A stretch of 64,000 bases of DNA from Nissolia schottii (Eukaryota > Streptophyta > Magnoliopsida > Fabales > Fabaceae). This document shows, piece by piece, positions 35,168-47,499 of the stretch. The stretch lies in the NCBI GenBank assembly GCA_003254905.1, contig QANU01005318.1, positions 419,703 through 483,702 of the forward strand. The letters are read 5' to 3'. A program made the position numbers and the translations under genes. The notes under the pieces were generated by a model. It saw only the letters and a program-made list of their open reading frames with translations, was not told the DNA's origin and made no database searches. Positions within the stretch are counted from its first letter, which is position 1. Each line of letters begins with the position of its first letter.

Positions 35168-35708
35168 TAGGGGTGCACGTCAGGCAGATCAGGTCGATTG
35201 TAGTGTTTTTGAAATAGTGACCGGATTTGGTTCGACTCAACATCAAGTCGGACAGGTTACTGGGGTTTGGAAATAATAATTAAAAAAATGGATAGTTTGG
35301 GTGGACAAGTCGGATCAGGTTTGAAACTCGGTTACCCACCATCCAAACCTAGGACGGGTTACTTGTACACCCTATTTTTTTTAAATGTATAATTTTTAAT
35401 TTTTAAAATATATATTTAAAAAGAAATCAAAATAAAGATGATAGAACTATGATTTTTTGGACTCTTTTTTCATGATATTTTTGAGTTTCTTGGAATAATT
35501 TTATTATATTTATAATAATAATAATAATAATTAAAAAAATGGATAAGTTGGGTGGACGAATCAAATCAGGTTTAGAACTCGACTACCCACCATCTAACCC
35601 TAAAATGACTTGAGTCAATTGAATTTCACCCGATTGATCCGAGCACCCAACTTAGTCCGACTCAATCGACTTCAGATCAACGGGTCAACTGACCCGTTGT
35701 AAATCCCT
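35168..35708. mobile_element. hAT-like element with internal duplication
   Basis: The left end reads TAGGGGTGCACGTCAGG. The right end, reverse-complemented, reads AGGGATTTACAACGGGTCAG. The flanks share CAGATT (35162-35167 and 35709-35714), possibly the remnant of an 8-bp duplication. A segment with AAAAAAATGGATA, GGGTGGAC and CTACCCACCATC occurs twice inside (near 35280 and 35535), so the element contains a partial internal duplication. No transposase. Confidence 0.45.
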
Positions 35709-35714
35709 CAGATT

Positions 35715-37812
35715 AGTTAGGACACATAAATTTTACCAAGAAAGAGTAATTGAATAACAATAAGAGTAGTAGTAAGTTGTATTCTTCTAAAACGAGGAAT
35801 GAATAAGATTCTAAGAATAAACAAGTATTTCTACGACTAAAACGGTGTGAAATCAGTATTCAATTTTTCTATTGGGTCCAAAAAAAAGTATTCTATTGAA
35901 TGTGCACTCGTGAATACCTAGAAGGAATGGCAGCAAAATAACAAATGATGATTATTGATTGAACAAATGGCCCCCAGATTATGATGAAACCACTTCCTGA
36001 CAGGTCAACATACTCTTACCTGTGGAGCCACGAGCGCACAGTTGTCAAAGAATCAAGTCCATGCCCAGCTTGGAGGGGAGGGGCAGCTTTCACTCCCAAT
36101 ACTTCCAACTTCTAAATTGACATAACAGCTAACTAATGTTTGCAGAATATTGTATTAACATGTCAATGTCCACACAAGTCCACAAATTCTTTTTCTAATC
36201 TTAGGAGGAACTGTGGATTAATTGAAGGCCAGGCTCAATCGGACAATAGTCCAATGTCAAAAGGATTTTATTAGCTTGAGAAAACTAAGAGAATTAAAAA
36301 CTTGTGTAAGAAATGTTTTTCAAAGATTGGTATGGGAGATTTTAAGATCTTCATTTTTCATAATAATAAGGGTCTTTTGTTTTTCTCCAAAGCTAAGGAC
36401 ACTTTGAGAGCAATTTCAAAGTGCAAGTAAATGTGATTTGAATATTTTATGTTAGTGTGTCATGTGTTATCAATCAAAGGAATTAGTGGAACGTCTACAA
36501 TGGTCAGGTCCACTAGTAAGTCAGCTCAACTCTCAAGAAGAGGACCAGAGTTCAAACATTGTGCATAACAATAACTAAGAGGGCGCAGAATGTTTTTCAT
36601 TTTTTCAGAGTATTATTTTTAAAATGTTATTCTTAAAAAGAGCTTTCTTATGTTGCACTTTGAAGGAGTTTGCAAATTGAATTCTCAGTAACATTTTTGG
36701 GAATATGATAGACATACTCTTTTAAAAGTACCATTAACAAAATGATGTATGTAAGTGATGGTCCAGTTTTTTCACATTTCAAAATATTCCAATTTCATGA
36801 TAATCTAACATTCCCATGTAGAATGGAAAATTAAGAATGGGAGAAAATGGGGGGAGGTGGTTTTCTTTCCTGAGAATTTAAAATCCAACATGTTTTTTTA
36901 ATCCACAAACCAAACATAGAAATCTTAGATTCTCATGTTCAGATTCGTAGGAATGTTAAAAGATTTTGTAAACGGGTCTTTTAGTGACAAGTGGATATAG
37001 CTTAGGGGAAAAAACTACAGGGCAACTGAACCCAAATATTTTACTTCAAATGATCACTTGATTTTCTCTGCACAATTCTTGATGAGAAATTATTAAGTGT
37101 TGTTAGCATGTCAAGTAAAGTTATACTCTCATAACATGTAGAATGACATTTCAGCTTCAAATGATAGGTAGCGGTGCATCCTCCCACTACACGAAGTTAA
37201 AATGTCACTTTACAAATAGTAAAAACAAAATCTTATTCGACTTTCCATAAATTCTTAAACAATGTATGATTGTAGGCATGTACCAAGTTTTCATCTCTTT
37301 GCCATAATCCTTGTCTATTTCACATCACATTAAATAACTGATAGAGCACGATCTTATTCTACAAATGCAACATTTCCAATACAAATATGTGCATGAGCAT
37401 TTCAGCATTATGTGAGGTCGGCAATAAAAAGTAAAGAGAGAAAAAAAGAAGGAAGAAAAATAAAAAGGCATTGTGATAAGGTACACGTGAAGTTGAGCGC
37501 CATAATGTTCATTGTTTCCAACCTTTTTCCCTCTTAACAGAAAGAGGCAACGGTCTATTTTTTGTCTGAAAGCAATAGAAGATTAATAGGGGTCAAAATC
37601 AAAATTTGGAATCTTGCTGAGATGGTCACGGGAAAGGAAACTGCTACCAGATGCTAAGAAGAAAAAAGCCTCATAATAATAGAAAACCTTTGCACAACAT
37701 CAAAGCACTGAACAAAATCAAACAAACACTAGCAATAATAATCACAATTCACAAGGCTTCTACTTGCCACCTTCAACTTGTTCATCGATACCATCATCAG
37801 AAATAGTATGAG
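35715..37812. other. Gene-free stretch upstream of the LIN-like gene
   Basis: I see no gene. The 3' part (37440-37810) is presumably the promoter and 5' leader of the LIN-like gene and contains CACGTG-core sequence near 37485. The middle includes AT-rich sequence with local repeats that I could not classify. Confidence 0.4.
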
Positions 37813-40800
37813 ATGATAGACCTCAAGTACCTATGGGTGCTGGTGTCAATCAACAGGTACATCAATGGCGCCATGGAAGATGAGAGAACAAGGAGCACTC
37901 TGAAGCTGAGATGCACCTCCAAGTTAAGGATCCAGAAGCAGGGGTCGTTCGAATTCTCGGAGCAGTCGGTGCTGTCGAACCTTTACTGGGGCATCGACAG
38001 CATGGAGGCTGCAATCCAGGCAACGCAGGCGGAGGAAAGGTCCTTCAGGCTGATGAACTCGGAGCAGATGCTTCAGGTGCCGGCGATGCTCGACGAGGGA
38101 GAGGTCACGGCGACGATTCCGAACAGCTACCTGGTCGGCTGCTCCTACTTTTACCTCTCCGCGGTTAGGAACCTGCAGGGAGACGAGTGGCAGGCGGCAC
38201 TGCATTTTCTGCAGGCTGTGCTGGTGTCTCCGAGGCTTGTTTGCGAGGAATTTGCGCCGGAGCTTTGCGAGAGCCTTTTCCACCGGGCAAATATCCCCGG
38301 CTGGAATGGAAGCGGCGGCGGCAGCAAGAGCTTGGAAGCCGTGGCCTGTGAGGGTGAGGCCAGTGAAGCAATTAGGGGAGTGGCAAGGAGGTACAAGGAG
38401 TGTTTGGTGTATTACCAGGTTATGCTTTATGGAGAGAGCCCATGGTGGCGCAGTTATTGCTGCAGCAAACAGCAATCACCACATTATGTGTAAGAGTGGA
38501 CTTTTACTTTACTGCTTAACGCAATTTTGCATTAGAACAAGGTTAAATTTATACTCTGTAGCTCCTTATAGTTTTTTTTTTACTTGCATCTTCTGAGTTT
38601 TCAATTGTTGGAGGAGAGGAACTATGACCTTATAATGCATGCTGTTTCCTGACTTGCAATGTGACAAATCTTAGGCATTTAAGATGGGTAGGACTCAAGT
38701 TTCTATTGATATAAGAGCAGATTCTGTTATCTCAATCATGAGTAGAAGTGTTTCGGGGGTCCAGCTACAGATAGATTCTCACACACATGTCGATGAAAAC
38801 AGTCAAAAAGCATCCTGCGAAAATTTAAGACACATGTTTCAGGACTAGAATACTTTTGAGTTTTGAGAGCTAGACTTTCAGGTAATTAACAGTTCCATCT
38901 AAAGCATCTTTCTGACAATAGTACTCCAAAAGACAAATTGTGAGGTTTGAAGAGGGTAAAAAGGTGCTACTAATTTTAATGGTTAAATAGGTTGAGGTAC
39001 GGGTGTGAGTCTTAGTGTAACAGTAAGATGGCTGCCTTCCAACCTAGAGATCATGGATTCAAAACCTGTTTGGAAACAATCTCTGTGCTCATGAGGGTAA
39101 GACTGCTTATATATATCCTCTTTAGACCCCACCAGATGAGAGCCTCGTGCATTGAGCCACACTTTTAACTAGGTTGAAATATGTTACACATTTCATGGCA
39201 ATGCTAATAAACATGAATATATTATATATGCACAGTTGCTCTTCTGGTAATTGATGATGAAATCCTGAGAATAAATAAGTATGATATTTTTTTTATAAAA
39301 GAGAGATAAGAGACTATCTCTTTAAGCCAACACATTGAGTTTTGGAATATTACAATGTCACCTGAAAATAACTTACTGACATGGACAGGGACGCACCAAA
39401 TACCAGCTGTGTATCTTCTACTTCAGTCCAACGTGGACCAATATTGAAAACCTGCAATATTGTAAGTCATCTCATTTAAACACTTTCGAATTTTACAATG
39501 TGCGATAGGCTACTTAAAATGTTAGATCATAGATGCATCAACAACTTGTCTTTTATTTCCCCTAAAATTTGTTACATGAATGCACTGCCGCAGTATGATA
39601 AGGTTCATCCCTTTGATCCTCAAGAAGTGATGCATACACTAGAACATGATTCAAAACGAGTCATAGGTATTGCAGAATATGAAGATCACAACAAATCCCT
39701 CAAACAATTGAATTCAGTTCAGTCTCACATCGAAGAGCACCAAAGAAGTTCAAGCATCAAAAAACTAAAGGATATTTTTAAAGAAGCACAGTATAGAAAA
39801 CCAGCATCAGTAGATTCATGCTATGAGGATTTTAGAGACAAGATTGACCTGGTAACTATTCAAAAGTTTTCTTGTTGGCATCAATCTTTAAAAGATTTGT
39901 CTGCTCTTCAAATTTGGTCCTATAAAAGGCGGGCTAATGCACGAGGCTCTTACTTGATGGGGGGTCTAGGGAGACAAATATATAAGATTTGAAACTAACT
40001 GCTACTCATTTCTGTTCCTATTCAGGAAAATATGAAAGATAGAAAACTTCACACAAGAACCACAGTAACAAAAGCACCAGATCTACAGCCACAAACATAT
40101 GACAGGTTTGGCCCACTAATGGAATCTTAACATTCACGTTTTGTTTGTTTGTCTCCAACTTTATATATCAAATCTAAGGCTATTATAGGCAACTCAATAT
40201 TTGTAATTGTAACATCCACGTTTTGTCTGTTTGTCTCCAACTTTATATCAAATCTAAGCCTATTATAGGCAACTTGATACTAGAGTTTATAGTTGTAGCA
40301 TCCATGCCTTGTTTGTTTGTCTCCAACTTTATATCAAATTTAAGCCTATTATATGAAACTCAAATACTCAATACTGTAGTTTATAATTGTCTTCTGGAAT
40401 TTAATCTTACTAAACTTCACAGGAAACTGCATCAATGCTATGGCTTGGATCATGATAAAAGAAGCATGGTTAAGTTTGGTTCTAGCGAATTCAACAGGAC
40501 CATTGAAGATGTTACTTTATCCTTCTCAAATTTCCATGTAGAGGATGAACTAATTGAGGAAGCATTGCAGCCGCTAAAATTCCATATATTTGATCATGCG
40601 ACATTTGCGTCTGCTTGCAAACATTGGCTCAGCCAGAAAAATCATGAAGAAAGTTCTGAAACGAAATTGCAAATACCAAATAGCCTAGGAAACTTCAATG
40701 AAGTTAGTCCGAACTCTAGAAGATATTCCCTGCATGAACTGTCTGGATTCATTGAAAGAAAAATTTCAGAATTACATTATTCGAAGGCGTTAGTTAAATG

Positions 40801-42136
40801 CAGCGAAGAATATACCGTTGACATTGCATCCATCTACGAGAGTTTGACTGATTCGTCAGGCATTGCTTATGCTTCTTTAAGGGATGCGATTTTGGATGAA
40901 CTGCTAACAGCTATCTCTACTTCCAAAGAGGAAAGAGAAATAAGAGCGTCGGTGTCTAATCTGACAACAATAATCTCAAGGAACAAGTCAGTCATTGAAG
41001 ACATCAAGAAGAAAGGTTTGAAGTTGTGTGACCTAGCAAGTGCTCTTAAACAGAATGTCCATGAGGCTGCAATTCTCATCTATTTGATAAATCCATCTCC
41101 TATAGATATAAAAACATTGGAACTCCTACCAATACTAGTGGAGATTGTATGCACTTCACGTAGTTACAAGAGTAAGCCAGAGTCGCTCCCTCTGACACCC
41201 CATGCAGCATCGTTGATGATCATTGAGGAACTAGTAACTTCATTTGACTATGCGACAAATAACATGCATTTGGCTGCAATCAGTTCCCCTCATGTTCTAA
41301 GTGGACTTCTAGAAGTTGCCAGAAATGACAATCTCGAAGAGTTTTTCTCCTTGACCACCATCCTTATAAAATGCATGCAGTTTGATGCACAGTGTAGAAA
41401 GTATGTGTCGCAATTTACTCCTCTTGTTCCTTTTATCCACCTTCTGCAGACAGAAAACATCCGTGCCAAATGCACAGCACTTGAATTTTTTCATGAAATC
41501 CTTTGCATACCACGGTATAACTATGCAACCATTCTCTAATTTTCATTTTCTTTTAATAACTGATTAGACTTTGTAGCATCACTGTATTTAACAAGCTAAT
41601 CCGATGCTTTGATCATATATTGGTTTTCAAAGAGAGATTTCTGTTATTAATTTTCATCTTATTTTTCAGATCGTCAGCTATAAGTCTGTTGCAGCGCATA
41701 CAGCAAGAAGGGAGCATCGACATAATGCAGATACTAATGCTTTGTGCCCATCAATTACCATCCGATCACCAGATTTTAGCAGCAAACATACTACTTCAGT
41801 TTGACACATTGGTAATTTTTGAAATTTTGGAAAATTATAAGTTTACAGGTCATCAATTTCATGTCATAAAACTCCTAGGATGAAACATTGATTCCACAAA
41901 ATCAGTACATCGAGATATTTCATTCCATTTTCTTTCTTAACTCAGCTTAAATGAGGTTATTAAGTAACTAAGAACAATATTCATCAAAAGGAGATATCAT
42001 GTGGAATTCATATTAAAAGTGTTTATGAGGTCACTGAATGATATATTTTGGCATAAAACCATAGAAAAATATCTTGGGCTCTTAGTTGAAATAATTTAAA
42101 AGTTTTTAAACCTTTTTCGTTTCATCTTAGACATGA

Positions 42137-42185
<49 letters not shown>

Positions 42186-45100
42186 ATAAACCAAATGATT
42201 CGGAAGAGTTAATGTGAAATTTGAGGACTCGATATAATTACTAACAAAACAAAAATATCATGCAGAACTCACTTGACAAAAGCTTGTTCAGAGAAGATGC
42301 AGTGAAGATCCTTCTCACGGCATTGGCATCTCAAGAAAGCTCAGAGCAGATATTATCTGCATCAATTCTATCAAATCTTGCCGGAACATATGCTTGGACA
42401 GGAGAACCATATACAGCTGCATGGCTGCTGAGAAAGACTGGCTTGACCTCTCCCTACCACCAGAATATGATAAGAAACTTCAACTGGCTGGATCAGTGCC
42501 TACGGGTAAGCTTCCGAAAAGGTTTATATGCGAGTTAAGTTCAACTTATATATATACTATGAGAAGTGCTGTGCAGCAAGCTATTAAGAAGATGAATAAA
42601 TTTCACGAACATGCAGGATACTAGCACAGATTTATGGTGCAGTAAAATTTCCAAATGTGTCATGAGTGTTGGGGATTCCATCTTCCATGCTTTAGAGAGT
42701 GGGTTAAGGAGCAAGATGAAAACGGTTTCTAGAGACTGCCTTGTGGCAATCTCATGGCTCGGATGCCACATATCAAGAAGCCCGGATAGCATCAGATATT
42801 CTGCATCTGAGATCATACTAAGTGGAATTGAGCAATTTCTGCATCCTGGGATGGAGCTAGAAGAGAGGCTTCTAGCATGCCTGTGCATTTGTAATTATGC
42901 CACTGGTAAAGGTAATGTTGTCACTTCAGCATATGCCAACCAACATATGGTATGCACTATTAACATACACAAAAACAGTTTTAAACTAAGATGTAAATTC
43001 TGTTGCTGATCAATGTGTCGATTATCTCCCAAGTATGGAAGCTGCTTTGGTGCATTCGATTTATACAGAATGATCATTTATTCTCCTTCAAACCAAAGAT
43101 TTTAGGATGATAAGTTTTTTATGACCAAGAGTGATCAATTGAATCTACTTAGTAACGCATCCTTGTTTTTAATGCAGGGAAGCAAAAACTAATTCATTTC
43201 TCGGAAGGAGTAAAAGAATCACTAAGACGCCTTTCTAATGTAACTTGGATGGCGGAGGAATTACAGAGAGTAGCCGATTTTTTGCTGCCGAACAACATAT
43301 CAGTGAGTAGTCATTCATGTTGGGACTACATAAAAGTAAATGACTTATGATGTGTCTCTTAGGATCTTAAAATTTTCTTGAGGTTCTAGCTGTTGTCTAT
43401 TTATTAAGTCCAATTCCTTGCACTAACTGATTTATTTTCTTCATCACCCAAATCATTATGGTGGTAAGAGCAGCGTATTTCTTGCGTCCACACACAAATC
43501 CTTGAGGCAGGTCGCAGCTTCGGCATAGCAGTTTGCTCCCTCATATACTACAAGGGGCTGCTATTCAGTGGATACTCAGATGGATCAATCAAGGTAATAA
43601 CACATGATCTGAGTCAAGGAGTTATGCATTTTTTTTTAATATATGCATAGACTACATGCTAAATCATGCCGCCACTTGCTGCGAGTCATTAAAAAATGTA
43701 AAGTTTCATAGTAACTAATGTCTGTTTTAGAGGTGTAAATTGTAGCCTTTCTGAATGGAAAAATTAAAACCAGAGTTTGTTGGTGAATTAAATAAGGTGT
43801 GGGATATTCGGGGCCACTCAGCTAGCCTTGTGTGGGACATTAAGGAGCACAAGAAGTCTGTGACATGCTTTTCACTATCTGAACCATCAGACAGCCTTTT
43901 GAGTGGATCTGCTGATGGAACCATAAGGGTAAGGTTTAAGCTAATTCCATGCTCACCATTTTCTGTTCTGAACCAAAATTTCTGATAGCAAAAATGAACT
44001 GGATTGTCTTGTCTTACTGTAACATGCATGCATCAAATAGGTGTGGAAAATGATCCAGAGAAAGCTGGAATGTGCTGAAGTAATAGCCTTGAAGGAAAGA
44101 ATTAATCAATTGCATGCGTGTGGCGAATCAATTTTCGCAGTTACTGAAAGCCAGGGAATAAAGGTGATGCTTCAATGTCCAAAACTTGTTCATGATTAAC
44201 AATGAAACTTTAAAGAAAAATCACGTGTTTTTTTTTCTTTCTTTTTTTCCCTCTTTTTTTTGCTTTTTAACATTTACAGGTAGTTGACGAATCAAGAGTA
44301 ATCAGGAATATTTTCAAGGGCAAATATGTAAAGTGCATGACAGGGACTCAGGGAAAGTTATACATTGGCTGCACAGATTCAAGCATACAGGTTAGGGTTT
44401 TTATTTTATTTTTTTGACATGCACTTTACTCGTCTCTAGTTAGTCTCATAAATATTCTCTGAACATTTATAGTATTACTCTAAATAGTTCCTGAACAATT
44501 TAATTATTTCATATTAGAACATGAGGTAATGATTAATGAGTCTAATGTTTACAAAATTTAAGGACTAACATGTCACTTTTTTAGTTAAGTTAAGGTATCA
44601 AATAGGACACTGGTGTAAAGTACGACGTACGGAGACCAAACAAAGTATTAACCGAACAATTAAACATGATGTTTCATTATTTAGGAGTATTCCACAACGT
44701 TCAGCCGGGAACTAGAAATCAAACCAGCTACAAGGAGTTGGAGGAAGCAAAGTAAGCCCATCCATTCAGTAGTGGCATACAGAGAGTGGCTCTATAGTGC
44801 AAGTAGGCATGTTGAAGGCACAACATTCAAGGTGAGAATTATAAGGTTTCAGCTTGAAGAATGCCTTATTCCTTGTACACTGACACGGATGGATTATAAC
44901 ATAGGAATGGAAAAGAACTGGGAAACCCAAAATTTCAATGCCTTCTGAGAAAGGAGATAACTTTGTGGCCATGGAAGTGGTAGAAGACTTCATATACCTA
45001 ATCTCCAGCTCCTCGGCAAACAACATTCAGGTAGTAATTGATATTTGACCATTTTCCCTGGTTAATTTTGATACAATAATAAAAAATTGTCCAACATTTA

Positions 45101-46179
45101 AAAAATAACAACGTATAATTAGATGAGAGTGTTAAATCAGTCCATTCAAATGAAATTCATATGCTTATTTGGATTAAATTTGATATAAAGTTCGTGTTCA
45201 GCTTTTTTTCGTAGTTATCTAATCATGTAAAACTGATTATTATAGGTTGAGCGAAACTAAGAAAAATTATAAACAAAATAATTAAGAGAAATTTAAAGAT
45301 TATTAACTTGAATGTAAACACAGCATAAGACAGAATACTATGAAATTGTTTCATTCATGTAATGGACCTCGCAAGGTCAAACAAAGGTCAGTTGTGGTAT
45401 CTAAATATGTAAAACTCTTCTCATATCAAAATTATTCTCAATTTTCTATACAAACTTTACATTGAGGCAAATATTTGCATCTGAATAAAAGTTAGGTGGT
45501 TTCTCATATGTCTTATGGGTAAATACTATCTTCTACTATTTTTTTAATTTATTTTTTATAGTTTTTAAAATTAAATTTATGAAATTTTGTTATCATTAAT
45601 TATCTAATATAACATATTGATGTGTTATATTATTTTAAGATGGCTTGTATAACACAAATTCCTAAACTTATTATAAGTTAATTATTTGATTAATAAAAAA
45701 TTTATTAAATTATATAAAATATAAAATGATAATAAATTTTGATAAATTTAATTTTAAAAATTATTGAAAATAAAGAAACCTACCATGAGAGTGTATTTAT
45801 TTCACCGGACACGAGATAAACCCCAAAAAGTTAACCAAAATACAACAAATCAACTGCATAACTTGAAATCCACTTCCCAAAGCAGATTTGGTTGAGAGGG
45901 GCAGCAAAGAAATTGGGGAGAATATCAGCAGGAAGCAAGGTAACAAGCCTCCTTGCCGCAAATGACATTATTCTTTGTGGTACTGAGATGGGACTAATCA
46001 AGGTGACATGCAACCCTTCCCCCTTTTATTCATTATTTCACTTAATGAAAAATTCTAGATAAAAAGGCTTAATTTCTATTCATTTATGAAACGTCTTTTT
46101 TGACCTCCTTTCTTGATATGACATTGTTCTCACCCTAATTCCTCAATTTTATAATCAACAGGGTTGGATCCCTCTGTAG
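37813..46179 (+). CDS. LIN/CERBERUS-like ARM-WD40 protein lacking a U-box
   Basis: The legume LIN/CERBERUS proteins are E3 ligases (N-terminal domain, U-box, ARM, WD40) needed for rhizobial infection. This relative has the same N-terminus, ARM and WD40 parts. Sixteen exons join in phase: 37813-38487, 39594-39851, 40026-40105, 40423-41514, 41670-41811, 42266-42505, 42617-42911, 43178-43302, 43474-43593, 43797-43928, 44041-44163, 44280-44390, 44685-44831, 44905-45030, 45886-46002 and 46162-46179 (1266 aa). Residues 30-150 hold FSEQSVLSNLYWGIDSMEAA, then IPNSYL. ARM-like helices with KQNVHEAAILIYLINPSPID span about 450-830. WD40 motifs (SGYSDGSIKVWD, SGSADGTIRVWK) fill 970-1266. Between the two halves no U-box (Cys/Pro/Ile-rich ~70 aa) is seen. 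The first donor (GTGTAA) is weak; exon 1's end and the start are the least certain points. Confidence 0.88.
38996..39169 (+). mobile_element. Au-like SINE in intron 1 of the LIN-like gene
   Basis: The 174-bp element is flanked by an 8-bp duplication TAGGTTGA (38988-38995 and 39170-39177). It has a tRNA-related head with an A-box-like TTAGTGTAACAGTAAG and a B-box-like GATCATGGATTCAAAAC. A body follows with GAGGGTAAGACTGC and TTAGACCCCACCAGATGAG, and it ends GCATTGAGCCACACTTTT. This is the Au-SINE pattern, including the T-rich 3' end. It has the same orientation as the gene, within intron 38488-39593. Confidence 0.75.
42147..42182. repeat. (TG)n microsatellite in LIN-like intron
   Basis: A run of about 18 TG dinucleotides, preceded by a short AT run. 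It lies in the intron between exons 41670-41811 and 42266-42505. Likely polymorphic; no effect on the coding sequence. Confidence 0.95.
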
Positions 46180-46624
46180 GAAAAGCTCAACTCCTTTTTT
46201 CTCTATCAAATTCTTTGGTTTGGCCAAGCACTATAACAAAATAGCATCATGTCACGGAGGCTTAGCTAATTGCCAAATCAATGCTAGAAGACTGCAACAG
46301 GTTCAGACATTCAGTTGCAAAGCGCTTTGAGTACATATTTTACATCAGAAATCACTACAGTAAATATACAAGTTTACTTCTGAGTGAAAACTATTGTGAA
46401 TAGTTTGATTGTCTTCTCTGTACAGGAAAAAAAATATTGTAACAAATATCAAGCTGTTATACCTATTCCTTGCAGCTATCATTTTGCAAATTTATATGAA
46501 TGTGTAATTTTTTATATGAATGTGTAATTTTTCTATTGTGAATCGAGCGAAACATTAATCAAACGTTTGCAAAGCAACAAATATACAAACCGTTTAAGAG
46601 AAAATATTTGTGTTATATGTCGTC

Positions 46625-47290
46625 TTCTTTTTTTATAGGAAACCCTCTCCTAAACCCAAAAGGGAGAGAGGAAGAAAGTCACAGTACACGGGAGAAACAC
46701 CAGTCATCAAACAGAATTGCTATACACGTACACCCCAAACAAGCCCCCAAAGCAAAAAACAAAGAAAGAAACGGCACATTAGCTGCAAGAAAAACAACAA
46801 AAAAAAAACCAGACCAGCAGCACAACCGCAGCAAGCAGATGACCCCAATCCTGTCCAAAACAAGCCGCACCAGAAAAGACAACCAAAACTCCCAACCTAG
46901 CAGCAAAGACCCAAAATTCAAATTTGTTGAGCTAAACAAAAAGGGCAGCAGCGCCCTGGAAAATAAAAACCACCACACCACAAACCTGAACACAAAGGGA
47001 CTCCCCCTTCTTCCCCTTCAACAAAGCTACCAAAGAATAAGAGAGAATAAGAGGGAGCCCGAAGTCAGCAAGAACCCCACCTAAACTCAAAAAGAACCAT
47101 CTTGAATCTAATATGCTGATCGAAATCAGATTTTGTCCCCCTTTCTCGTTCCAAAACATTTTTTCTTTAGCTTCCAACAAGGAATTCAATTTTTTTTCCT
47201 TCAAAGATACACCTATTTTTAACTCTCCAAATAATTCATATGATGCACTATTTCTCAAAACGAAACCACCATAACGACAAATATATATCA
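46625..47290 (-). mobile_element. Possible 3' end of a LINE
   Basis: On the minus strand the segment is T/G-rich in the way of plant L1 3' regions. It finishes GGAGAGGGTTTCCTATAAAAA followed by an A-rich tail near 46625. The opposite strand shows a Lys/Asn-rich open frame of 158 codons (46608-47084) that I regard as a composition artefact. No reverse transcriptase motif is recognisable, so the call is tentative. Confidence 0.25.
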
Positions 47291-47499
47291 TGTGGCGTTA
47301 AGTAATAAAAGAAGAAAACAAGAGGATCATACCCACGGGCATAGGTCAAACACTAGATCAACCCACCGATGTGTAATTTGGGCTAATAAATTTTGTGATA
47401 GAACAAATTCAGATAAGCTAAGATAATAACAAAAATTAAATTGAAACTGAAGAGCAGATTGCAAATAGAAAGTATTGATTCAATTTGCAAAATTAAATT

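Noticed and set aside
42394-42624. Alternative frame MDRRTIYSCMAAEK in the LIN-like gene
   Set aside because: The neighbouring frame gives the family sequence WTGEPYTAAWLLRKTGLTS and joins its neighbours in phase.
46608-47291. Lys/Asn-rich and hydrophobic open frames on the two strands
   Set aside because: No homology recognised; the composition fits a T/G-rich transposon 3' region.
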